Source of the DNA: Mycobacterium sp. 852002-50816_SCH5313054-b
Lineage (GTDB): Bacteria; Actinomycetota; Actinomycetes; Mycobacteriales; Mycobacteriaceae
Direction of reading: 5' to 3'
NCBI RefSeq assembly: GCF_001667185.1
Contig: NZ_LZIC01000023.1
Span: forward strand, 1-64,000
DNA length: 64,000 nucleotides
Below, one piece after another: positions 16,430 through 25,412 of the stretch (the stretch's first letter is position 1; each line of letters starts with the position of its first letter). A program made the translations under genes and the position numbers. The notes below the pieces were generated by a model. The model saw only the letters and a list, made by a program, of their open reading frames with translations. It was not told the DNA's origin and did not search any database.

Positions 16430-18409
16430 ATGGTTACTCGAGTGCTGGTCGCCAACCGCGGCGAGATCGCCCGACGGGTGTTCGCCACCTGCCGCCGGCT
16501 GGGCCTGGGCACCGTCGCCGTCTACACCGACCCCGACGCCGCCGCGCCGCACGTGGCCGAGGCCGACGCGCGGGTCCGGCTGGAAAAGACCAACGACTAT
16601 CTGAACGCCGAGGCGATCATCGCCGCCGCCCGCGCCGCGGGTGCCGACGCGGTGCATCCCGGCTACGGGTTCCTTTCCGAGAACGCCGATTTCGCGGCCG
16701 CCGTGCAGCAGGCGGGGCTGACCTGGGTGGGGCCGCCGGTGGATGCGGTGCGAGCGATGGGCTCCAAGATCGAGTCCAAGAAGCTGATGGCCGCCGCCGG
16801 GGTCCCGGTGCTCGACGAACTCGATCCCGACGCGGTCACCGAGGCGCAGCTGCCCGTACTGGTCAAGGCCTCGGCCGGTGGCGGCGGCCGCGGGATGCGG
16901 GTGGTCCGCGACTTGTCTTCTCTCGCTGGTGAAGTCGAGGCGGCTCGGCGTGAGGCGCAGTCGGCGTTCGGTGACCCGACCGTCTTCTGCGAGCGTTACC
17001 TGCCCACCGGGCACCACATCGAGGTCCAGGTCATGGCCGACACCCACGGCACCGTCTGGGCCGTCGGGGAGCGGGAATGCTCGATTCAGCGCCGCCACCA
17101 AAAGATCATCGAGGAGGCCCCCTCGCCGCTGGTCGAGCGCATCCCCGGAATGCGGGCCAAGCTGTTCGACGCGGCCCGGCTGGCCGCCGGCGCGATCGGC
17201 TACACGGGCGCCGGCACGGTGGAGTTCCTCGCCGACGATGACGGCGAGTTCTACTTCCTGGAGATGAACACCCGCCTGCAGGTCGAGCACCCGGTGACCG
17301 AAGAGACCACCGGGCTCGACCTGGTCGAGCTGCAGCTCACGATCGCCGACGGTGGCCGGCTCGATGCCGAACCCCCTGCCGCCCAGGGGCATTCCATCGA
17401 GGCCCGGCTCTACGCCGAGGACCCGGCCCGCGGCTGGCAGCCCCAGGCCGGCGCGATGCACGCGGTCGACGTGCCGGCGGTTCGGACCGAGTTCGGCTCG
17501 CTGGGGCACCGGACCGGCATCCGGCTGGACTCCGGGATCGTCGACGGATTCACGGTGTCGATCCACTACGACCCGATGCTGGCCAAGGTCATCTCCTACG
17601 CCCCGACGCGTCGTCAGGCTGCGCTGGTGCTCGCCGACGCCCTGGCCCGCGCCCGCCTGCACGGCGTGCGCACCAACCGTGAGCTGCTGGTCAACGTGCT
17701 GCGGCACCCGGCATTTCTCGACGGTGACACCGACACGGCGTTTTTCGACACGCACGGCCTGGACAAATTGTCGGCGCCCCTGGCCGACTCAGCGGTCGTC
17801 CGGTTGTCCGCGATCGCCGCCGCGCTGGCCGACGCCGCCCGCAATCGCGTCGTCGCCCCCGTGCTCGGCCCGGTCCCCACCGGCTGGCGAAACCTGGCGT
17901 CGGGGTATCAGGTCAAGACCTATCGCGACGACAGCGACACCGAACAACCCGTCCAATACCGGTTCACCAGAACCGGATTGACACTGCCGGACGATGCGAC
18001 CGTGCGGCTGGTTTCCGCCGCGGCGGATCGGGTCACCCTCGCCGACGACGGGGTGGAACACACCTTCGCGGTCGCCCGGCACGGTGACGACGTCTACGTC
18101 GACTCGGCGCGCGGACCCGTTCACCTCGTCACCGTCCCCCGCTTCCCGGAGCCGGGTTCGACCGTCGAAAAGGGTTCCCTGGTGGCGCCCATGCCCGGCA
18201 ACGTCATCCGCCTCGGCGCCGCGATCGGCGACACCGTCACCGCCGGGCAACCACTGATCTGGCTGGAGGCGATGAAGATGGAACACACCATCACCGCGCC
18301 CTCCGACGGCGTGCTCGCCGAGCTCAACGTCGAGACCGGTCAGCAAGTCGAAGTGGGCGCCGTCCTGGCACGAGTGGAAGCGCCCGAAGCAGAAGGAGAT
18401 TCACAGTGA
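16430..18409 (+). CDS. accA2: Biotinylated acyl-CoA carboxylase alpha subunit
   Basis: 659 aa. Biotin carboxylase at 1-450 (RVLVANRGEIARRVF start, HPGYGFLSENADFA, ATP-grasp loop KASAGGGGRGMRVV, and EMNTRLQVEHPVTEETTGLDLVE). A linker follows, then a C-terminal biotinyl domain whose biotin Lys is in EAMKMEHTI. ATG 16430 is chosen because the family starts right before RVLVANRGEIA; a GTG at 16421 overlapping the accD2 stop by 4 bp (adding VSP) is an equally workable coupled start. The stop overlaps fadE12 by 4 bp. Confidence 0.95.
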   Translation: MVTRVLVANRGEIARRVFATCRRLGLGTVAVYTDPDAAAPHVAEADARVRLEKTNDYLNAEAIIAAARAAGADAVHPGYGFLSENADFAAAVQQAGLTWVGPPVDAVRAMGSKIESKKLMAAAGVPVLDELDPDAVTEAQLPVLVKASAGGGGRGMRVVRDLSSLAGEVEAARREAQSAFGDPTVFCERYLPTGHHIEVQVMADTHGTVWAVGERECSIQRRHQKIIEEAPSPLVERIPGMRAKLFDAARLAAGAIGYTGAGTVEFLADDDGEFYFLEMNTRLQVEHPVTEETTGLDLVELQLTIADGGRLDAEPPAAQGHSIEARLYAEDPARGWQPQAGAMHAVDVPAVRTEFGSLGHRTGIRLDSGIVDGFTVSIHYDPMLAKVISYAPTRRQAALVLADALARARLHGVRTNRELLVNVLRHPAFLDGDTDTAFFDTHGLDKLSAPLADSAVVRLSAIAAALADAARNRVVAPVLGPVPTGWRNLASGYQVKTYRDDSDTEQPVQYRFTRTGLTLPDDATVRLVSAAADRVTLADDGVEHTFAVARHGDDVYVDSARGPVHLVTVPRFPEPGSTVEKGSLVAPMPGNVIRLGAAIGDTVTAGQPLIWLEAMKMEHTITAPSDGVLAELNVETGQQVEVGAVLARVEAPEAEGDSQ

Positions 18410-19581
18410 CCGACAGCAGCTTCATCGAAAACGAGGAGCGCCGGGCGCTGCGCAAGGCGGTGTCCGAGTGGGCGTCCAACTACGGCAGCGAGTACTACCT
18501 GGAGAAGGCCCGCGCGCACCAGCACACCACCGAATTGTGGTCCGATGCCGGCAAGCTCGGCTTCCTGGGGGTGAACCTGCCCGAGGAGTACGGCGGCGGC
18601 GGTGCCGGCATGTACGAGCTGTCGCTGGTGATGGAGGAGATGGCGGCCGCGGGCAGCGCGCTGCTCCTGATGGTGGTGTCCCCCGCCATCAACGGCACCA
18701 TCATCAGCAAGTTCGGCACCGAGGAGCAGAAGAAGCGCTGGATCCCCGCCATCGCCGACGGCTCGCTGACGATGGCGTTCGCCATCACCGAACCCGACGC
18801 CGGCTCCAACTCGCACAAGATCACCACGACCGCCCGCCGCGACGGCAGCGACTGGATCCTCAAGGGGCAGAAGGTTTACATCTCCGGTATCGACCAGGCG
18901 CAGGCGGTGCTGGTGGTGGCGCGCACCTATAAGGACACAGGGGCCAAGTCCGCGTCTCTTCGCCCGGCGCTGTTCGTGGTGCCCACCGACGCGCCTGGCT
19001 TCACCTACACCCCGATCGAGATGGAACTGATCAGCCCCGAGCGCCAATTCCAGGTCTTCCTCGACGACGTCCGGCTGCCCAGCGATGCGCTGGTGGGGGC
19101 CCAGGACGCCGCCATCGCACAGCTTTTCGCCGGCCTGAATCCCGAGCGCATCATGGGGGCGGCCAGCTCGGTGGGCATGGGACGCTTCGCGCTGAACAAG
19201 GCCGTCGACTACGTCAAGACCCGCCAGGTCTGGTCCACCCCGATCGGTGCGCACCAGGGCCTGTCACATCCGTTGGCGCAGTGCCACATTGAGGTCGAGC
19301 TCGCCAAGCTGATGATGCAGAAGGCCGCGACGCTCTACGACGCCGGCGACGACGCGGGCGCCGCCGAGGCGGCGAACATGGCCAAGTACGCGGCGGCCGA
19401 GGCGGCCACCCGCTCGGTCGACCAGGCCGTGCAGTCGATGGGCGGCAACGGGCTCACCAAGGAGTACGGCGTGGCGGCCATGCTCGCCTCGGCCCGGCTC
19501 GGGCGCATCGCCCCGATCAGCCGGGAGATGGTGCTGAACTTCGTGGCGCAGACTTCGCTGGGCCTGCCCCGGTCTTACTGA
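18406..19581 (+). CDS. fadE12: Acyl-CoA dehydrogenase (FadE12-like)
   Basis: 391 aa, second acyl-CoA dehydrogenase of the operon. Motifs are LGVNLPEEYGGGGAGMYEL, MAFAITEPDAGSNSHKITTTA (FAD site), WILKGQKVYISG and SMGGNGLTKEYGVAA. GTG at 18406 overlaps the accA2 stop and has AAGGAG 8 nt upstream. Two different dehydrogenases in one operon suit a pathway with two oxidations around a carboxylation, as in leucine or citronellate catabolism; the true substrate is unknown. Confidence 0.93.
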   Translation: MTDSSFIENEERRALRKAVSEWASNYGSEYYLEKARAHQHTTELWSDAGKLGFLGVNLPEEYGGGGAGMYELSLVMEEMAAAGSALLLMVVSPAINGTIISKFGTEEQKKRWIPAIADGSLTMAFAITEPDAGSNSHKITTTARRDGSDWILKGQKVYISGIDQAQAVLVVARTYKDTGAKSASLRPALFVVPTDAPGFTYTPIEMELISPERQFQVFLDDVRLPSDALVGAQDAAIAQLFAGLNPERIMGAASSVGMGRFALNKAVDYVKTRQVWSTPIGAHQGLSHPLAQCHIEVELAKLMMQKAATLYDAGDDAGAAEAANMAKYAAAEAATRSVDQAVQSMGGNGLTKEYGVAAMLASARLGRIAPISREMVLNFVAQTSLGLPRSY

Positions 19582-20366
19582 TGGAACATCGTCTCGTCGA
19601 ATACGCCGGCCCGGCCGACACCGGCGGCCCCGTCGCGCGGCTGACGCTGAACTCGCCGCACAACCGCAACGCCCTTTCCACCGCCCTGGTCAGCCAGCTG
19701 CACCGCGGCCTGCGTGACGCCGCGGCCGATCCCGCGGTGCGGGTGGTGGTGCTGGGCCACACGGGCGGCACCTTCTGCGCCGGGGCGGACCTCAGTGAGG
19801 CCGGCGGAGGCGATCCGTTCGACGTCGCCGTGGCCCGGGCCCGCGAAATGACCGCGCTGCTGCGCGCCATCGTCTCCGCGCCGCTGCCGGTGATCGTCGC
19901 CGTCAACGGGCATGTCCGGGCCGGCGGCTTCGGGTTGGTCGGCGCCTGCGACATCGCTGTTGCCGGCCCGGGCAGCACCTTCGCGCTGACCGAGGCCCGG
20001 ATCGGCGTCGCGCCGTCGATCATCTCGCTGACGCTGCTGCCGAAGATGTCGGCGCGGGCCGCGGCGCGCTACTACCTCACCGGCGAGACGTTCGGTGCGG
20101 CGGAAGCCGCGGAGATCGGACTCATCACGATGGCGGCCGACGACGTCGACGCCGCGGTCGAGAAGTTGGTCGCCGACGTGAGCCGCGGTTCGCCGCAGGG
20201 GCTTGCGGCGTCAAAGGCGCTGACCACCGCCGCCGTGCTGGAGGGCTTCGACCGCGACGCCGAACGGCTCACCGAGGAGTCGGCCCGGCTGTTCGTGTCC
20301 GACGAGGCCCGCGAAGGCATGCTGGCGTTTTTGCAGAAGCGCCCGCCTAGTTGGGCAAACGTCTAA
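19581..20366 (+). CDS. echA7: Enoyl-CoA hydratase/isomerase (EchA7-like)
   Basis: 261 aa crotonase-family protein. The oxyanion-hole segments are [15 protein letters not shown] (about 62-76) and VNGHVRAGGFGLVGACDI; a catalytic Glu candidate lies in TEARIGVAPSII. In the Atu/Liu analogy it would hydrate the carboxylated enoyl-CoA. Its ATG overlaps the fadE12 stop by one base (TGATG), so translation is coupled. It is the last gene of the operon; a GC hairpin follows at 20390. Confidence 0.92.
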   Translation: MEHRLVEYAGPADTGGPVARLTLNSPHNRNALSTALVSQLHRGLRDAAADPAVRVVVLGHTGGTFCAGADLSEAGGGDPFDVAVARAREMTALLRAIVSAPLPVIVAVNGHVRAGGFGLVGACDIAVAGPGSTFALTEARIGVAPSIISLTLLPKMSARAAARYYLTGETFGAAEAAEIGLITMAADDVDAAVEKLVADVSRGSPQGLAASKALTTAAVLEGFDRDAERLTEESARLFVSDEAREGMLAFLQKRPPSWANV

Positions 20367-20389
20367 CGGGCCGCGCGACCTGCGCAAAA

Positions 20390-20407
20390 AGCCCCGCGGC
20401 GGGGGCT
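20390..20407. terminator. GC hairpin after echA7
   Basis: AGCCCC (20390-20395) and GGGGCT (20402-20407) form a short stem with loop GCGGCG, 24 bp after the echA7 stop. The T-rich flank is on the minus-strand side (five A before the stem on plus), so it would be canonical for leftward transcription. Mycobacterial terminators often lack a U tract, so it may end the acyl-CoA operon. Confidence 0.45.
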
Positions 20408-20443
20408 CGACCTGGGGAGAACGTTGCAGTTTAGCCAACCCAC

Positions 20444-20471
20444 TTGCAGCAAAACTTCTACGTCGTACGCT
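20444..20471 (+). promoter_or_regulatory. Promoter for the DUF1707 gene, probably leaderless
   Basis: TTGCAG (20444-20449) and TACGCT (20466-20471, TANNNT) are spaced 16 bp. Transcription would start at about 20477-20478, on the ATG at 20477. No Shine-Dalgarno precedes the gene, in line with a leaderless mRNA. Confidence 0.5.
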
Positions 20472-20476
20472 CGTGG

Positions 20477-21091
20477 ATGATGAGCAACCCGGCGCAGCGC
20501 GATACCCGCGGTACCCAGGACACGCGTGACGAATCGTCGCGCGCGGCCGATACGGATCGCATCCAGGTCGCGCAGTTGCTGGCGTATGCGGCCGAGCAGG
20601 GCCGGCTGCAGCTGAAGGATTACGAGGACCGCTTGACGCGGGCGTACGCCGCGACCACCTACGAGGAGCTCGACGAGCTACGGGCCGACCTGCCCGGCGC
20701 GATGCTGAGCCCGCGCAGGGGCGGCAAACCCAACCCGGCGCCGTCGATGTTGCTGCTGGCGCTGATGAGCAATTTCGAGCGGCGCGGCCGGTGGAACGTC
20801 CCGAAGAAGCTCACCACTTTCACCTTCTGGGGAACCGGGGTGGTGGACCTGCGTTACGCCGACTTTACCTCCACCGAGGTCGACATCCACGCGATCTCGA
20901 TCATGGGCGCGCAGAACATCCTGCTACCGCCCGAAGTCAACGTCGAGATCCACGGGCACGGCGTGATGGGCGGCTTCGACCACAGCGTGCTCGGCCAGGG
21001 CACCCCCGGCGCGCCGAAGGTCAACATTTACGGCTTCTCGCTGTGGGGCGGTGTGGGCATCAAGCGCAAGGCCCGCCGCCCCCGCGGATAA
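20477..21091 (+). CDS. DUF1707 and LiaF-like domain protein
   Basis: 204 aa from ATG 20477 (a second ATG follows directly at 20480). H37Rv Rv0966c-like. The DUF1707 segment (about 25-70) has the usual RIQVAQLLAYAAEQGRL, RLTRAYAATTYEELDELRADLP pattern. The C-terminal half (FTFWGTGVVDLR, SIMGAQNILLPPEVNVEIHGHGVMGGFDH) is a beta-helix-like repeat as in LiaF/YvqF envelope-stress proteins. A short hydrophobic patch lies near 88-100. Function unknown. It is convergent with the aldo-keto reductase gene (15 bp). Confidence 0.85.
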   Translation: MMSNPAQRDTRGTQDTRDESSRAADTDRIQVAQLLAYAAEQGRLQLKDYEDRLTRAYAATTYEELDELRADLPGAMLSPRRGGKPNPAPSMLLLALMSNFERRGRWNVPKKLTTFTFWGTGVVDLRYADFTSTEVDIHAISIMGAQNILLPPEVNVEIHGHGVMGGFDHSVLGQGTPGAPKVNIYGFSLWGGVGIKRKARRPRG

Positions 21092-21106
21092 TCGTTGCGC
21101 CGCTTG

Positions 21107-21955
21107 CTAACCCGGCACGTAGTCGAACTCGTCGGGGTTGGGGCCCCGCCGGCCCGCTTCGCCCTTGTCCAGCGCCGAGATCGCCGCCATGTCGGACTCG
21201 TCCAGTTCGAAGTCGAATAGCTCGAAGTTGGCCTGAATCCGTTCCGGCGTCACCGATTTGGGGAAGACGACGTCGCCGCGCTGGATGTGCCAGCGCAACA
21301 CCACCTGCGCCGGCGACTTACCGCGGGCGTCGGCGATGCGGTTGATTTCGGGATCGCCGAGCACCTTGCCCTGGGCGATCGGCGACCACGCCTCGGTGAC
21401 GATGCCGTGATCGCGGCCATAGGAGCGAACCTGCTCATTGCCGAAGTACGGGTGCACCTCGATCTGGTTGACCGACGGGACCGTCTCGGTTTCCGCGGCG
21501 AGCCGTCCCAGGTGCGCGGTCTGGAAGTTCGAAACCCCGATGCTGCGGGCGCGACCGTCCTTGGCGAACTCTTCGAGGACTTTCCAGGTGGCGACGAAGT
21601 CGCCGCCATAGAGCGTGGGCAGTGGCCAGTGAATGAGGAACAGGTCGACGTAATCGGACTTCAGGGCCTCGAGGGTCTTGTCGAAAGCGCGCCGCGCATC
21701 GTCGGGCTTGTGAAAGCCGTTGTTCAGCTTGCTGGTAACGAACACCTCGGCGCGGTCGAGCCCGGCGTCACGGATGCCCTGGGCGACTTCCTTCTCGTTC
21801 CCATACATCTGCGCGGTGTCGATGTGCCGGTACCCGATGTCCAGGGCGCGCTTGACGGCCGCCGCGGTCTCGTCGGGCTTGATCTGGAACACGCCGAAGC
21901 CCAGCTGCGGGATGCTCACACCGTCGTTGAGTTCGATCGTTGGAACCTTGCTCAT
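21107..21955 (-). CDS. Aldo/keto reductase
   Basis: 282 aa TIM-barrel NADPH oxidoreductase. It shows the AKR signatures GYRHIDTAQMYGNEKEVAQGI (catalytic Asp and Tyr), LDYVDLFLIHWP-type SDYVDLFLIHWPLP, SIGVSNFQTAHL and the coenzyme motif VVFPKSVTPERIQANFELFDF. ATG 21955 has GGAGGAG 5 nt upstream; the longer in-frame reading is rejected. The closest class is the 2,5-diketogluconate reductase/morphine dehydrogenase-like AKRs, which reduce methylglyoxal and other carbonyls. The substrate cannot be told from sequence. Confidence 0.93.
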   Translation of the reverse strand: MSKVPTIELNDGVSIPQLGFGVFQIKPDETAAAVKRALDIGYRHIDTAQMYGNEKEVAQGIRDAGLDRAEVFVTSKLNNGFHKPDDARRAFDKTLEALKSDYVDLFLIHWPLPTLYGGDFVATWKVLEEFAKDGRARSIGVSNFQTAHLGRLAAETETVPSVNQIEVHPYFGNEQVRSYGRDHGIVTEAWSPIAQGKVLGDPEINRIADARGKSPAQVVLRWHIQRGDVVFPKSVTPERIQANFELFDFELDESDMAAISALDKGEAGRRGPNPDEFDYVPG

Positions 21956-22013
21956 GCATCTCCTCCTTCTCGCCCGACAACCCGGTCGGGAAAGCATCTA
22001 TTCCACTGAGGGA

Positions 22014-23993
22014 TTAGCGGCGGCGCCGAGACCGCAAATAGTCACCCACCACGGCGGCCCCCAGGCCGTCGACGTCGGGGACCACGACGCGCCCCTCCAC
22101 GCGCCGGGCGACCTGGTCGATAAACCGGGCCAGGCCGGGGTCGTCGCCCAACCGGAAGATCGTCACCTGCGCACCGAGCCTTGCCATCTCGTCGAATCCG
22201 CGCACGGTGTGGGCGATGGTCCGCGGGTGCGGCGGGTAATCAAAAAACACAGCAGAACCCGACCCCTCCCCGTCGAAGTCCTCCAGGTGCGCGGTCGGCT
22301 CGCCGTCGGTCACCACCAGCACGACGGGCTGCGCGTTCGGGTGCCGGCGCAGGTGGCGCCCCGCGAGCGCCAGCGCGTGATGCAGGTTGGTGCCCTGCTC
22401 GTAGACGCCCTCCAGGCCGGTCAGCTCGGCGGCCGTCACGGTGCGGGCATAGCGGCCAAAAGCGATGATCTGCAAGGCATCCGAGCGAAAGCGGGTGCAC
22501 ACCAGGTGGTTGAGCGCGAGCGCCGTCTGCTTCATCGGCAGCCAGCGATTCTCCATCACCATCGAAAACGAGGTGTCCACCAACAACGCCACGGCGGCCT
22601 GTGTGCGCGTCTCGGTCTCGGAGACCTCGACGTCGTCAACGGTGATCCGGATGGGTCCATCGATTGTCGCCGTTCCGGACTGCCGCAGCACCGCGTTGGT
22701 CAGCGTGCGGGAGATGTGCCACGGCTCGGTGTCACCGAATTGCCAGGGCCGGGTCGCGCCGGTCAGCTCGCCTGCGGCTCCGGCGCGCCGGTGATCCCGC
22801 TCGCCGCGGCGTCCGGAAAGCTGTTGCACCACATCGCGTAACGCCGTCTCGCCGAGCCTGCGCATCGCCTTCGGAGAAAGTCGCCACTGGCCGTCGGAAC
22901 CGCGGTCCAGGAAACCCTGATTGACCAGTGCCCGTTCCAATTCGGCCAGGGTGCGGGCATCGATGGCCGCCTCGTCGCCGAGTTGGCGTGCCAGCGCGTC
23001 GAGATCGACGTCGTCCATGGTTGCGCCGGGATAGCTCTGCGATAGCTGCTCGGCGAGCTGCTCCAACTCGGCGATGTCGGAGATCGCCTGGGTGCCTTCG
23101 CCCATCCCGAACGGGTTATCACCGGAGAATTGCTCGGACCCGGTCCAGTCCTCGCCCGGCCGCGCGGCCTGCAGATGCGAATCGAGCCGACCCAACGCCT
23201 CCATCAGCGCCGGTGACCCGAATGCCTGCTGCGCCAGGGCATCCAGCTCGGCGCGCTGATCGGGGCTCAGGCTGTTGCGGAAGCGTTGTGCCGCGGCGGC
23301 GCGCTTGGCGAGCGAGTCGAGCAGCTCCTCGACGTTGCGCGGGTTCTCCGGGAAGAACTCGCCGTGCTTGCCCATGAATTCTTCGAAGTCCTGCTGCGAG
23401 TCCTGGCCGCGGGCGTGCTTGTCCAGCAACTCGTTGAGGTCGTCCAACATCTCGTTGACCCGCTGGCGATCCTCGTCGGTGGCCCCCTCCAGCGCCTGCT
23501 TCATCCCGGCGAAGCGTTGATCCAGCATCTCCCGGCCGAGCAAATCTCTGATCTGCTCGTACTTTTGGCGGGCCTCCGAGCTGCGCCAGTCGTAGTCGGA
23601 CAGCTCCTGCACGGCCTTGGCCGGCGACGCGGGCAGCGCGTCCAGTTGCAACTCGCCGAAGCGGGCGTCGTCGTCCAGCGCGCGGGCCAACTCCTTGCGC
23701 TCGGCCAGCACCGCCTCGTCGAGCAGCTTCTTGATCTCCTGCAGGGTGCCGTCCAAGTTGTTGCGGCGCAACAGGTCCCGTCGCCGCTTGTTCGCCTCGG
23801 CCGCCAGCCGGTCGGCGCCTGGCATGTTCTTGGTGCCGCGGCGCAGCAACTCGGACAGCGCGCGCCGTGGCGAGGTGCCGGCCATCACGTCCTGGCCGAT
23901 CTGTTCGAGCGCCTCTCGCAGATCCACCGGCGGCGCCAGCGGGTCGGGCCCGCCGGTGTACGCCGAGTATCGCGACGAATGCCCTCTAGCCAT
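22014..23993 (-). CDS. VWA-domain protein partner of a MoxR ATPase
   Basis: 659 aa, H37Rv Rv0959-like. Residues 1-400 are charged and helical, with coiled-coil-like stretches rich in Glu/Arg/Asp. A von Willebrand factor A domain follows (about 440-640) with a metal-ion-dependent adhesion site DTSFS (with a later Thr and Asp in VVTDGEP). Such proteins act with MoxR AAA+ ATPases to remodel or metallate targets. The ATG overlaps the ATPase gene stop by 8 bp. No signal peptide, so cytoplasmic. The client is unknown. Confidence 0.9.
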   Translation of the reverse strand: MARGHSSRYSAYTGGPDPLAPPVDLREALEQIGQDVMAGTSPRRALSELLRRGTKNMPGADRLAAEANKRRRDLLRRNNLDGTLQEIKKLLDEAVLAERKELARALDDDARFGELQLDALPASPAKAVQELSDYDWRSSEARQKYEQIRDLLGREMLDQRFAGMKQALEGATDEDRQRVNEMLDDLNELLDKHARGQDSQQDFEEFMGKHGEFFPENPRNVEELLDSLAKRAAAAQRFRNSLSPDQRAELDALAQQAFGSPALMEALGRLDSHLQAARPGEDWTGSEQFSGDNPFGMGEGTQAISDIAELEQLAEQLSQSYPGATMDDVDLDALARQLGDEAAIDARTLAELERALVNQGFLDRGSDGQWRLSPKAMRRLGETALRDVVQQLSGRRGERDHRRAGAAGELTGATRPWQFGDTEPWHISRTLTNAVLRQSGTATIDGPIRITVDDVEVSETETRTQAAVALLVDTSFSMVMENRWLPMKQTALALNHLVCTRFRSDALQIIAFGRYARTVTAAELTGLEGVYEQGTNLHHALALAGRHLRRHPNAQPVVLVVTDGEPTAHLEDFDGEGSGSAVFFDYPPHPRTIAHTVRGFDEMARLGAQVTIFRLGDDPGLARFIDQVARRVEGRVVVPDVDGLGAAVVGDYLRSRRRR

Positions 23994-25371
23994 AGACGGT
24001 TTGGCCCTCCCCGGACACCTTGTCGATGCGCTTGGCGAGATACAGGGCCTCCAGCGCCAGTTCCAGCGCCGCGGCGCGTTCGCCTTCGGATTCGGCGTGC
24101 AGCTTGGCCGCGATCTTGTCGACGACCGACAGGTTCGGCACCGCGGCCAGCACGTCCTTGGCCGACACCCGCTCGCCCGTCGTGACCGCCGAACCGCCCT
24201 CGACCGCGGCCACCAAGGCGCCGACGTCGATTCCGCCGAGCGCCCTGGCCGCGGTGTCGGCCGTCGCGCGCCGCAGCAGGTGCTCGAGCACCGCCTGCTC
24301 GCGGCCCTCCTCGCCGGACTCGAATTCCAGCTTGCCGCGCAGCACGTCGATCACCGTGTCCAGGTCGACCACCCGGGCCACCGGGTCCGTCTCCCCCAGC
24401 ACCGCGCCGCGGTGCCGGGCGGCGGCGGCGACGGTCTCGGTCGCCGCGATCGCGAACCGCGCCGACACCCCGGACCGCTGATCAATCGAGTTGGACTCCC
24501 GCAGGTAGCGGGCGAACCGCGCGATCACCTGCATGAGGTAGTCGGGCACCTGGGCGCTCAGGTGGGCCTCCTGCACGATCACGCCCACCTCGGCCTCGAG
24601 CTCCAGCGGGTAGTGGGTGCGGATCTCGGCGCCGAACCGGTCTTTGAGCGGGGTGATGATGCGGCCGCGGTTGGTGTAGTCCTCGGGGTTGGCGCTGGCG
24701 ACCACCAACACGTCCAGCGGCAGGCGCAGCGTGTAGCCGCGGACCTGGATGTCGCGCTCCTCCATCACGTTGAGCATCGACACCTGGATGCGCTCGGCGA
24801 GGTCGGGTAGCTCGTTGACCGCGACGATGCCGCGGTGGGCGCGGGGAATCAGCCCGTAGGCGATGGTCTCCGGGTCGCCGAGGCTGCGGCCCTCGGCGAC
24901 CTTGATCGGGTCGATGTCGCCGACCAGGTCGGCGACGCTGGTGTCGGGGGTGGCCAGCTTCTCGGTGTAGCGCTCGCTGCGGTGCTTCCACGCCACGGGC
25001 AGGTCGTCGCCCAGCGTGGCGGCGCGGCGGATCGACTCCGGGGTGATCGGGGTGTACGGGTGCTCACCCAGTTCGGCGCCGTCGATCACGGGGGTCCACT
25101 CGTCGAGCAGTCCGGTCAGCGCGCGCAGCAGCCGGGTCTTGCCCTGGCCGCGTTCCCCCAGCAAAACAAAGTCGTGGCCCGCGATCAGCGCCCGCTCCAG
25201 CTGAGGCAACACGGTGTCCTCGAAACCCAGGATGCCCGGCCAGACGTTGTCGCCCTCGGCCAGCGCGGTCAGCAGGTTTTCCCGGATTTCTTGCTTGACT
25301 CCCCGTTCGCGGTGGCCGGCGGCACGCAGTTCGCCGACGGTGCGGGGCAGGTTGCTCGGTGATGGCACCAC
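23986..25371 (-). CDS. MoxR/ChlI-type AAA+ ATPase
   Basis: 461 aa, H37Rv Rv0958-like, often labelled magnesium chelatase subunit. Walker A is GERGQGKT (about 73-80). The sequence then has GIVAVNELPDLAERIQVSMLNVMEERDIQVRGY (Walker B region with an Asn-Glu pair) and SANPEDYTNRGRIITPLKDRF (sensor 1 and arginine finger). Start is GTG 25371 (or the adjacent GTG 25368). With the downstream VWA protein it forms a two-gene MoxR-VWA unit. No other chlorophyll or cobalt chelatase subunit is near, so a real chelatase role is unlikely. Confidence 0.92.
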   Translation of the reverse strand: MVPSPSNLPRTVGELRAAGHRERGVKQEIRENLLTALAEGDNVWPGILGFEDTVLPQLERALIAGHDFVLLGERGQGKTRLLRALTGLLDEWTPVIDGAELGEHPYTPITPESIRRAATLGDDLPVAWKHRSERYTEKLATPDTSVADLVGDIDPIKVAEGRSLGDPETIAYGLIPRAHRGIVAVNELPDLAERIQVSMLNVMEERDIQVRGYTLRLPLDVLVVASANPEDYTNRGRIITPLKDRFGAEIRTHYPLELEAEVGVIVQEAHLSAQVPDYLMQVIARFARYLRESNSIDQRSGVSARFAIAATETVAAAARHRGAVLGETDPVARVVDLDTVIDVLRGKLEFESGEEGREQAVLEHLLRRATADTAARALGGIDVGALVAAVEGGSAVTTGERVSAKDVLAAVPNLSVVDKIAAKLHAESEGERAAALELALEALYLAKRIDKVSGEGQTVYG

Positions 25372-25412
25372 TCCACGCTACGCGGTGGGCCAACTCCTCA
25401 CGCGCCAACCGT

